From Flavobacteriales bacterium (GTDB lineage: Bacteria; Bacteroidota; Bacteroidia; Flavobacteriales_D; Sanyastnellaceae), in assembly GCA_030728235.1 (NCBI GenBank), contig JANRAA010000036.1, positions 1 through 9,010 on the forward strand: a stretch of DNA of 9,010 bases, given 5' to 3'. Shown here in pieces: positions 1 to 6,144 of the stretch; position 1 is the first letter of the stretch; each line of letters starts with the position of its first letter. The translations under genes were made by a program, and so were the position numbers. The notes under the pieces were generated by a model that was not told the origin of the DNA, did not search any database, and was given only the letters and a program-made list of their open reading frames with translations.

Positions 1-2
1 GA

Positions 3-86
3 GTCAAAAGATGCGTCAGCAAATCGCGAGAAATCGCACAGCTGCCACAAATTATTGCCGAAGTTCTCAATGAAAACAGAATGTAA
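3..86 (+). CDS. C-terminal end of a probable response regulator (5' partial)
   Basis: The frame opening at base 3 runs 27 codons to a TAA at 84-86 and is cut by the window edge. The residues VSKSREIAQLPQIIAEVL resemble the tail of a receiver (REC) domain. In that reading the Lys of VSK would be the conserved lysine of a 'DYVxKS' motif, and the amphipathic stretch after it would be the last helix. The stop codon overlaps the start of the next gene (TAATG), so the two are probably translated together. A regulator directly ahead of a sensor-less histidine kinase is a common two-component arrangement. The phosphoacceptor aspartate and most of the domain lie outside the window, so the assignment rests on about 20 residues and on context. 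Confidence 0.5.
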   Translation, partial: VKRCVSKSREIAQLPQIIAEVLNENRM

Positions 87-814
87 TGATGCAGAAACAA
101 ACAAACACCCTTGATTCAAGATCAAATAAAGTACTCGCTGAGCCAACTGGTGACTACGAACGCTTTCTTTATTCCGTTTCGCACGACTTGCAGGAACCGC
201 TCCGCATGGTGAGTTCATTCTTGAAGCTTTTTGAAGCAAAAGCAGGTGATACAGTGTCTGATGAAGCAAAAGAATACCTCAATTACTGTTTGGAAAATGC
301 CGACCGCATGAAACGTATGATGGCGGCCTTGGTTGATCTTTCGCGCGTTAACCGCAGTCAAGAAGAGATTGTGCCTGTCGACCTCAATGGGGTGTTGAAC
401 GATTTATTCTCGATGTATTCTAACGAAATCCGCTTGAATGAAGGGGTGGTAGAATACGATGAGCTGCCTGCGGTGATGATGGCACCCGGACAAGCTGTGC
501 AACTATTCAAAGCACTGGTGCAAAATTGTTTCGATTACCGCGCTGAACGTCCACTATGCATTGAGGTGCGCACAGTAGACAAAGGAGATTTTTGTGAGAT
601 AACCGTTAAAGACAATGGCAAAGGCATAAATCCATTATATTTAGACAAGTTGTTCGAGATGTTTAAGCGTTTCGGACACGGAAACGACCACACCGGTGCT
701 GGACTTACCTTGGCGAGAGAGATTGTGAAAAGATATGGAGGTACCATATCGCTCGACTCGAAAGAAGGGGAGTGGACCGCAGTGAAATTTACTTTGCCAA
801 AAGCCGTGATATGA
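86..814 (+). CDS. Short histidine kinase without sensor domain (HisKA-HATPase_c)
   Basis: This 242-residue protein is a nearly bare kinase core. The dimerisation/phosphoacceptor helix pair spans about residues 24-90, with the phosphorylatable His33 in SVSHDLQEPLR, the signature of phytochrome-type kinases. The ATP-binding domain spans about 135-241, with the N-box Asn147, the G1 box DNGKG at 176-180 and a G2 box read as GAGLTLA. There is no membrane segment and no PAS, GAF or other input domain before residue 24, so the protein should be soluble and take its signal from a partner. The N-box (QNCFDYRAE) and G2 box differ from the usual NAIKY and GTGIGLA forms, but the key Asn and Asp are present. 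Two adjacent ATGs (86 and 89) are possible starts; the first overlaps the upstream stop. The 3' end overlaps the next gene as ATGA. The role is inferred to be phosphotransfer with the flanking receiver domains. Confidence 0.88.
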   Translation: MMQKQTNTLDSRSNKVLAEPTGDYERFLYSVSHDLQEPLRMVSSFLKLFEAKAGDTVSDEAKEYLNYCLENADRMKRMMAALVDLSRVNRSQEEIVPVDLNGVLNDLFSMYSNEIRLNEGVVEYDELPAVMMAPGQAVQLFKALVQNCFDYRAERPLCIEVRTVDKGDFCEITVKDNGKGINPLYLDKLFEMFKRFGHGNDHTGAGLTLAREIVKRYGGTISLDSKEGEWTAVKFTLPKAVI

Positions 815-2985
815 GCTATCTGAAAACGCGAATTCTAATTGTAGAAGATAACCTTCAGGATTTCATCATTTTCAAAGAAGTACTCAGTCAAATTCGCGAT
901 TTCTTTATTCAGATTGAACATGCAGAAGACCTGCAATCGGCCATTGAGAAGGCTACAGAGTCTGAGTTCGATATTGTGTTTCTCGACCTTTTTCTTCCCG
1001 ATAGTTTCGGACAAGAATCGTTTATCGCGTTGCGACAAGTGATCAAAGCTCCCATTGTTATTCTTTCGGGTTTGAGCGATGAAAGCATAGCCCTCGACAT
1101 CGTGAAGCAAGGAGCGCAAGATTACATCGTGAAAGGTGAATTCGATGCCAATTTGCTTGAGAAAACGGTGGTCTACTCCATTGAGCGGAAAAAGTACCAA
1201 GAGATTCTTGAAGAGTCAGAACACCGCTACCGAACCATCATTGAATCGGTTTCTATCGCCATTGCAGAGTACGACTATTCTGAACTGCATGACTACCTCG
1301 AATCGCTGCGCAGCGATGGCGTGGTAGATATACTGGATTACTTAAAATTAGACATGGCCAAAGTAAAGGCCTTGCGAAAGAAAATCAGAATCACCAACAT
1401 AAACCCCGTTGGATTGCAATTGCACGCATGCGCATCAATGAGCGAGTTTGAGAAGTACTCAACTTCGTTTTACCTGCCAGAGGCCATCAGGTACTACGAA
1501 GGATTTATCAGTGCAATTTGGAACAATCAAGAAACTTTTAGTTTTGAATTGCCATTTCTGAACCGCGCCAATGAACTGATATACACACTGAAACGTTGGA
1601 AGTTTCTAGGCAACCAAGCGGGCTTTTACCGGATGTTGATCAGTACTGAAGATGTTACCGCGCTCAAAAACAAAGAGGCTGAACTGGCGCACAACGGTGA
1701 GGTGATGCAAGCGGTGGCTGGCGCAGCGTCTATCCTTCTCAACGAAGGTGATTTAGAAGAGAAGATTGAACTTGCAATCGAAAAAGTTGGATTGGCTACC
1801 CTGGCCGACAAGATGGCTGTTTTCCTGCTGCACCCGCAAGAAGACGGAAGCATTCAGTATACACGCTCTGGTTATTGGGATGTTGATAGTCGCGAATACA
1901 AAGGATCTTTGGATGCGAACATCAACGACCTCGACGTGTCTGAAACCTTAAGCACGTTGCTTGAAGGAAAGATATTCGTCTTGGAGCATAAAAAGACTTC
2001 GAAATCGGTAAGTGGTTTGCTTGCCAAACACGGACTGCAGAAAGCAGTGCTATCGCCGATGACGATTACTGGCAATGTGGGCGGATTGCTCGTTTACGGT
2101 TTAGACAAGTCGCGAAACATTCCGGAGTATATCTTGAATGCGCTGCTCACCTTGTCGGGAAACCTCGGGTCGGCAATCGCCAACGCCTTTGCGAAAGAGC
2201 AGTTGAAAGATATCAACGAAGACCTTGAAAAGCACGTCCACGACAGAACAACGAAGCTGCGCCAAGCCATCAGTGAACTGGAATCGTTTAGCTACTCTGT
2301 ATCGCACGACTTACGGGCTCCTTTGCGCGCGGTTAGCGGATTTACAGAAGTGTTGTACGAAGAATATTCAGACAACCTCGATGAAACAGCACAGCATTAC
2401 CTCACGCGCATCCGTGCCGGAGCGCACGAAATGTCGGAACTTATAGACGACCTGCTCGACTTCTCCCGTATGGGCCGAAAGCAATTGGTAGCCACAGAAG
2501 TGGGGATGGAGCAACTGACAAACGAAGTGGTAGCCGAACTGAAGAGCCAAGTGCCTGATCGGCAGATTCAATTTAACATGAATGTATCACACAATTGCCA
2601 GGGCGATGCTTCAATGATTCGTCAGGTTTTGGTGAACCTCATTTGGAATGCCATCAAGTTCACAGGTAAAAATGGCGAAGCGCAGATTTCAATTGGAAGC
2701 GCTGACCATGGTGAATTCATTTCCTACTGCATTGAAGACAACGGTGTAGGGTTCGATATGGCTTACGCCGATAAACTGTTTGGCGTTTTCCAAAGATTGC
2801 ATCCACATGAAGATTTCGAGGGCACTGGCGTCGGTCTAGCAATCGTTCAGCGCATCGTTTCACGTCATGGAGGCAAGGTAACTCCACATGGTGAAGAAGG
2901 CAAAGGTGCTCGATTTGAGTTCACCTTGCCAAAACACATTTCTTCTGTACCGGTAATTAGCGACTTAGCCGCATATTCAGCATAG
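811..2985 (+). CDS. Hybrid sensor kinase REC-PAS-GAF-HisKA-HATPase_c
   Basis: The protein is 724 residues from the ATG at 811, which overlaps the preceding TGA as ATGA. An in-frame ATG at 772 is rejected because it adds 13 residues encoded within the previous gene, ahead of the REC strand TRILIVEDN. Domain order: receiver at about 6-125, with acidic pair Glu12/Asp13, phosphoacceptor Asp59 in FLDLFLPDS and Lys108; PAS at about 135-287, of a type with a helical insertion (EYDYSELHDYLESLR); GAF at about 296-462; a short coiled linker; HisKA at about 489-555 with His499 in SVSHDLRAPLR; and an ATPase domain with Asn613, DNGVG at 643-647 and a canonical GTGVGLA box. No membrane helix is visible, so it is cytoplasmic. 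The N-terminal REC suggests it receives a phosphoryl group, perhaps from the neighbouring short kinase, and that this is integrated with PAS/GAF ligand sensing. No C-terminal output domain follows the kinase. The signal is unknown. Confidence 0.92.
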   Translation: MSYLKTRILIVEDNLQDFIIFKEVLSQIRDFFIQIEHAEDLQSAIEKATESEFDIVFLDLFLPDSFGQESFIALRQVIKAPIVILSGLSDESIALDIVKQGAQDYIVKGEFDANLLEKTVVYSIERKKYQEILEESEHRYRTIIESVSIAIAEYDYSELHDYLESLRSDGVVDILDYLKLDMAKVKALRKKIRITNINPVGLQLHACASMSEFEKYSTSFYLPEAIRYYEGFISAIWNNQETFSFELPFLNRANELIYTLKRWKFLGNQAGFYRMLISTEDVTALKNKEAELAHNGEVMQAVAGAASILLNEGDLEEKIELAIEKVGLATLADKMAVFLLHPQEDGSIQYTRSGYWDVDSREYKGSLDANINDLDVSETLSTLLEGKIFVLEHKKTSKSVSGLLAKHGLQKAVLSPMTITGNVGGLLVYGLDKSRNIPEYILNALLTLSGNLGSAIANAFAKEQLKDINEDLEKHVHDRTTKLRQAISELESFSYSVSHDLRAPLRAVSGFTEVLYEEYSDNLDETAQHYLTRIRAGAHEMSELIDDLLDFSRMGRKQLVATEVGMEQLTNEVVAELKSQVPDRQIQFNMNVSHNCQGDASMIRQVLVNLIWNAIKFTGKNGEAQISIGSADHGEFISYCIEDNGVGFDMAYADKLFGVFQRLHPHEDFEGTGVGLAIVQRIVSRHGGKVTPHGEEGKGARFEFTLPKHISSVPVISDLAAYSA

Positions 2986-2986
2986 A

Positions 2987-4681
2987 TTAGATCTCGTTGA
3001 ACAAGCGAAGCTTTTGCTTGATCTCTTCGATTTCTTCTTGCGCAGAACGGATTTTCTTCTCGATATCTTTCTTGAGATCATCAGCGCCTGGACCAGTGAA
3101 AATACTCATGTTGTTTTCATACTGGAGCACGTGTTGCTTCAGGCGATCGATTTTTTCACGCAACAAATTCTTCTCACGTTTTACCTGACGGTCACCACCG
3201 TCACCACCTTTGAGGTTTTCCAAACGATCTTTGTACGCGTCAACTGAACGCTCCCTGCGCTCAAGCTTCAACGAGCTGTAATGCGCGTCGATAGCGGCAT
3301 AATAGCGATCTTGAATCGACTTCATAACCTTTCTCGGAACGTGTCCGATTGCCGACCACTGTTGGCCAAATTCGCGCAGCTTGGCAGCATCCACGTTTTG
3401 AGAACCTGACGGTTGAAACGCTTCTATCTCTGCCAACAATGCCTCTTTCATTTTCTGATTTTCAGCTTGGCGGTCATCCATGCCTGCGAAGTGTTCTTTT
3501 TTCGCATTGAAAAAATGATCACATGCTTCGCGGAATTTCTGCCACAATTTGCGCTCCTCAGCTGGGGCACAAGCGCCAACGGCTTTCCAGTCTTCCTGAA
3601 TTTTGATGATCGACTCTGTAGCTTTTTTCCAATCTGTACTGTCTTTCCACTCATTGGCTTTCACCAACAAAGCTTCTTTTTTCGACTGATTGGTTTTCTG
3701 ATCGCCCTTTCGAGCGTTGTAGTAGTTGTTTTTCTTTTCGAAGAATTGATCGCAGATTCCACGGAACTCCTGCCATACTTCTTCGTTTTCTTTCTTAGGT
3801 CCGTACCCAATCTCTTTCCACTCTTTCTGAATGGCGAGAATTTCCTCGGTCTTCTTCGTCCATGTGCCGTGGTTGGTTATTTCCAAGCCAGCAATCTGAC
3901 GCACTTTGTCTACCAAAGCTTTCTTCAGGTTGAGGTTCGCCTCAAGGCCCGATTTTATTTCATCGTAGTGGGCTTGTACTTTTTCGTATCCAGCACGGAC
4001 ATGTCCGAAAAACGTATCACCCAACTCTTTGTACGTCTCACGCGGCGACGGACCAATTTCCGTCCACTGCTTCTGATACGAACGCGCTAGAATCTCGATC
4101 TCTTTGATATTCTCTTCTTTGTGCAGCTCAGCCGCCAAAGCAATCAACTCTTCTTTTTTCTTGAGGTTCACTTTCAAATCGTGATCCTGAAGCTGCTTGT
4201 AGATGTTGATGTTGTAATAAAACTCATCGTGCAAACGAGAATACGTGTCTTGCACCTCTTTGTACTGATCTCCAGGCACCTCACCGATGGTTTTCCATTT
4301 GTCTTGCAGCTCTTTCAAAGTTGCAAACGCCTTTCCAACGTTTTCTTCGGTTTTGATTAGTCCTTCGAACTCTGCGAGGATGGCCTTCTTAGCATCCAGG
4401 TTGTTTTTTTGCTCTTCAGCAATCTTTCTTCCCAGCTCTTTGATGCGCTCCGAATAGGTCGCATTCAATGCTTCAAAAGCTTCGTCTTCAGCCGCTGGCT
4501 GATATTCGAACATTTCACCTTCTTCGTGCTCCAGCTCATTCCATGCAGCCTCTTGATCTTGACGATCTTTGGTTGTTAGGGCGTTGTACTCAGCACGTAC
4601 ATTTCTTACATCTTGTTTGATAGATGCAAGTTCTTCAGTTTGCAACAGCTCTTCGAGCTTCTTAACGAGTTCAGATTTCAT
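2987..4681 (-). CDS. DUF349 repeat protein (five repeats, coiled-coil rich)
   Basis: The ATG at 4681 gives 564 residues, with AAGGAG three bases upstream and a TACCTTTG promoter box about 24 bases upstream. A longer reading from 4792 would run through that promoter and is rejected. The protein is highly charged, rich in Glu and Lys, with no signal peptide or membrane segment, so it is presumably cytoplasmic. Five DUF349 repeats share a core of W-x(2)-[IV]-G followed by an aromatic-rich helix. Their core tryptophans are residues 129, 206, 288, 365 and 442, spaced 77, 82, 77 and 77. Residues 1-120 and about 470-564 look like helical coiled coils, the latter broken by a Gly/Asp-rich turn (KGGDGGD). 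The family is widespread in Bacteroidota, but I know of no established biochemical role for it there and assign none. The gene is transcribed alone, convergent with the kinase operon. Confidence 0.9.
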   Translation of the reverse strand: MKSELVKKLEELLQTEELASIKQDVRNVRAEYNALTTKDRQDQEAAWNELEHEEGEMFEYQPAAEDEAFEALNATYSERIKELGRKIAEEQKNNLDAKKAILAEFEGLIKTEENVGKAFATLKELQDKWKTIGEVPGDQYKEVQDTYSRLHDEFYYNINIYKQLQDHDLKVNLKKKEELIALAAELHKEENIKEIEILARSYQKQWTEIGPSPRETYKELGDTFFGHVRAGYEKVQAHYDEIKSGLEANLNLKKALVDKVRQIAGLEITNHGTWTKKTEEILAIQKEWKEIGYGPKKENEEVWQEFRGICDQFFEKKNNYYNARKGDQKTNQSKKEALLVKANEWKDSTDWKKATESIIKIQEDWKAVGACAPAEERKLWQKFREACDHFFNAKKEHFAGMDDRQAENQKMKEALLAEIEAFQPSGSQNVDAAKLREFGQQWSAIGHVPRKVMKSIQDRYYAAIDAHYSSLKLERRERSVDAYKDRLENLKGGDGGDRQVKREKNLLREKIDRLKQHVLQYENNMSIFTGPGADDLKKDIEKKIRSAQEEIEEIKQKLRLFNEI

Positions 4682-4712
4682 AGTCTCCTTAAATAAGAGG
4701 AACGCAAAGGTA
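4674..4712 (-). promoter_or_regulatory. Bacteroidota -7 promoter box and Shine-Dalgarno of the DUF349 gene
   Basis: Reading the minus strand, TACCTTTG (bases 4712 to 4705) matches the Bacteroidota -7 consensus TAnnTTTG. Transcription would then begin near 4701, giving a leader of roughly 20 bases. That leader contains AAGGAG (4690-4685), ending three bases before the ATG at 4681. No clear TTTG -33 element is visible at the expected distance; a dyad at 4718-4734 occupies the region just upstream. Together the box and ribosome site fix the start at 4681. Confidence 0.65.
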
Positions 4713-4717
4713 CAAAA

Positions 4718-4734
4718 ATCAACAGCCTGTTGAT
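4718..4734. repeat. Perfect 17-base dyad between divergent DUF349 and recX genes
   Basis: ATCAACAG-C-CTGTTGAT is an 8-base perfect inverted repeat around one central base. It lies five bases upstream of the minus-strand TACCTTTG box and abuts a TAAGTTTTG stretch (4734-4742) that loosely resembles a plus-strand -7 box. The position fits an operator for a dimeric regulator controlling one or both divergent genes. A chance palindrome cannot be excluded. It is not a terminator: there is no following T-run in either direction, and both genes start here rather than end. Confidence 0.4.
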
Positions 4735-4791
4735 AAGTTTTGAGTCTTCGAACGGACATCGACAAAAAAAGTTGCGAAAACCCCGTCTTCA

Positions 4792-5289
4792 TTGCACCTT
4801 GCAGATGTGAAAAGTGCAGATAAAGACGAAAAGAAACCGCTGGATTTCAATGGCAAGCTCGATGCACTGCGATATTTCTGTGCTTATCGGGAGCGGACAA
4901 AAAAAGAAGTTAGAGAGAAAGCCAACGGCATGGACATGACGGATGACGAATGGGAACGCGCCATTGCAGAACTTCACGAAGGAGGGTATCAAGACGATGA
5001 ACGGTATGCCGCGGCTTATGTAACCGGACATTTCCGCATCAAAGGGTGGGGACGAAACAAGATACGCCACGGACTAAAGTTCTCGGGCCTCACAGAATCT
5101 GTCATCCGCGCAGCGATAATGAAAAACATAGACGAAGACGAATACCTTCAAAAGCTCACCGAAGTGCTTCGCAGCAAGGGAAGCGAGAGGGCGAAAACAG
5201 CGAAAGAACGCGACAAACTCGTACGCTTTGCGCTGCAAAGGGGTTTTGAATACGAGGCCATACGGCAATGCCTCAATCACGATTCTTAG
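4792..5289 (+). CDS. recX: RecX family regulatory protein
   Basis: RecX proteins bind RecA filaments and limit recombination and SOS activity. This 165-residue frame shows the family's three-helix repeat pattern: an N-terminal segment ALRYFCAYRERTKKEVREKA, then GGYQDDERYAAAYV with the typical G-[YF]-x-DDER-[YF]-A core, GWGRNKIRHGL with the conserved Gly-x-x-[KR]-Ile, and a C-terminal RGFEYEAI matching 'rGF.y..I'. The length fits the family (about 150-165). No ATG fits the N-terminus. The candidates are TTG at 4792 (165 residues) and GTG at 4807 (160 residues); the frame is open back to a TGA at 4741-4743. No good Shine-Dalgarno precedes either. The gene stands apart from recA, is divergent from the DUF349 gene, and its 3' end overlaps the convergent membrane-protein gene. 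Confidence 0.82.
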   Translation: MHLADVKSADKDEKKPLDFNGKLDALRYFCAYRERTKKEVREKANGMDMTDDEWERAIAELHEGGYQDDERYAAAYVTGHFRIKGWGRNKIRHGLKFSGLTESVIRAAIMKNIDEDEYLQKLTEVLRSKGSERAKTAKERDKLVRFALQRGFEYEAIRQCLNHDS

Positions 5290-6040
5290 CGCCCGAACCA
5301 AATACTTGAAGGTAGGCACCAAGTTTTATCAACTCAGCAAGTGGAAGGGTGAAGAACATACCAATGTAGCAGGCAATAACCCCCGTTTGGGCAACCAATG
5401 AAGCCACAAACGCATAAAGCAGCAACCACCAAAAGTTCTTTTTCGCAATTTTAAACGCCCAGCCAATGGCTTCGGTAGTGCCTAGTTTGCCGATAACAAT
5501 CAATGGCAGTGCAAAAAGAGCGATGACTTGCACGAACAGCCCAACGACAAAACTCAATGCGAAAGTCGGCATGATCGCATCGTTGATAGAGCGTTGAAAA
5601 GCATACCGATCGTTTTCAGCCAGTTCCATCATTCCACTAAAATCGTTCATAAAAGGAATTAACATTGGCAAAACGAAAACCATCGAGATGAGCATGTACA
5701 GCAAGAAATACCCAAGTAGCGGTCCAAACCTTGAAAAGCCACCGAAAAAGTCGTTGAAACTGTATGCTTCTTTTCGATAGATCTTTGTCCCTACTATCAA
5801 AAAACCGGCGAACAACGGCATGGCAATAAGCAACGGTCCAATGATCGTGATGCAGCTAACAACGATGATGAGCAATGCCACCAAGAAAAACCCGATGAAA
5901 CCACCCATGTTTTCGCGGAAGATGTTCCAACCGATTTCGAAGGCCTTGCCAAAATCAAATACATAACCCTCGCTTTCTAAGGTCGCCAATGCTGGTCCGT
6001 CGTGAACCTCATTCTGGCGGTCATCGTCTAAAATCTCCAT
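5273..6040 (-). CDS. Multi-pass membrane protein of unknown function
   Basis: This 255-residue protein starts at the ATG at 6040. A longer frame to 6115 would add a low-complexity His/Lys-rich segment encoded over the A9 tract and is rejected; only a weak purine-rich stretch (AAAGAAAAAAG) serves as ribosome site. Residues 1-45 are hydrophilic and end in an amphipathic stretch (GKAFEIGWNIFREN). Hydrophobic segments follow at about 46-68, 69-86, 105-130, 157-183 and 203-235, probably five or six helices, with further hydrophobic residues to 247. The pair GKAFEIGWNIFREN and AIGWAFKIAKKNFWW looks like two related copies of a 'GWxxFKxN' element, each leading into membrane helices; such internal duplication is known in several DUF families of integral membrane proteins. 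I do not recognise a specific family and propose no function. It is convergent with recX and divergent from prfB. Confidence 0.8.
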   Translation of the reverse strand: MEILDDDRQNEVHDGPALATLESEGYVFDFGKAFEIGWNIFRENMGGFIGFFLVALLIIVVSCITIIGPLLIAMPLFAGFLIVGTKIYRKEAYSFNDFFGGFSRFGPLLGYFLLYMLISMVFVLPMLIPFMNDFSGMMELAENDRYAFQRSINDAIMPTFALSFVVGLFVQVIALFALPLIVIGKLGTTEAIGWAFKIAKKNFWWLLLYAFVASLVAQTGVIACYIGMFFTLPLAELIKLGAYLQVFGSGAKNRD

Positions 6041-6102
6041 GCTTTTTTCTTTGCTGTGAAGATGCAAAAAAAAATGTGAAACTGCCTTTTCCTTGTGACA
6101 AT

Positions 6103-6117
6103 GGTTGTCTAACAACC
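6103..6117. repeat. Inverted repeat upstream of the prfB promoter
   Basis: GGTTGT-CTA-ACAACC is a perfect 6-base inverted repeat with a 3-base centre, 12 bases upstream of the TACCTTTG box of prfB. Its TTG (6105-6107) could supply the -33 element, although 22 bases to the -7 box is slightly long. It may be an operator, or just part of the promoter. It is too short, and lacks a T-run, to be a convincing terminator. Confidence 0.3.
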
Positions 6118-6129
6118 CGAGAATTGAAT

Positions 6130-6144
6130 TACCTTTGCGCCCTT
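6130..6144 (+). promoter_or_regulatory. Promoter of the prfB operon, giving a near-leaderless mRNA
   Basis: TACCTTTG at 6130-6137 matches the Bacteroidota -7 consensus TAnnTTTG, with a possible TTG -33 element at 6105-6107. Only seven bases (CGCCCTT) separate the box from the ATG at 6145. Transcription from this box would begin around 6140-6143, leaving a leader of a few bases at most and no Shine-Dalgarno. Confidence 0.6.

Noticed and set aside
3413..4090. 225-codon open frame on the plus strand
   Set aside because: It lies wholly antisense to the DUF349 gene. The Glu/Lys-rich coding strand (GAA, AAG) yields Phe/Leu/Ser-rich, stop-poor antisense frames, and the translation looks like that composition artefact with no recognisable domain.
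4682..4792. N-terminal extension of the DUF349 protein to 4792
   Set aside because: The added 37 residues would be encoded across the TACCTTTG promoter box and the AAGGAG ribosome site, and do not resemble a signal peptide or family sequence.
6066..6074. A9 tract as part of a terminator or slippery site
   Set aside because: It is in the divergent intergenic region with no adjacent hairpin and outside the accepted coding regions. It is more simply an AT-rich promoter feature.
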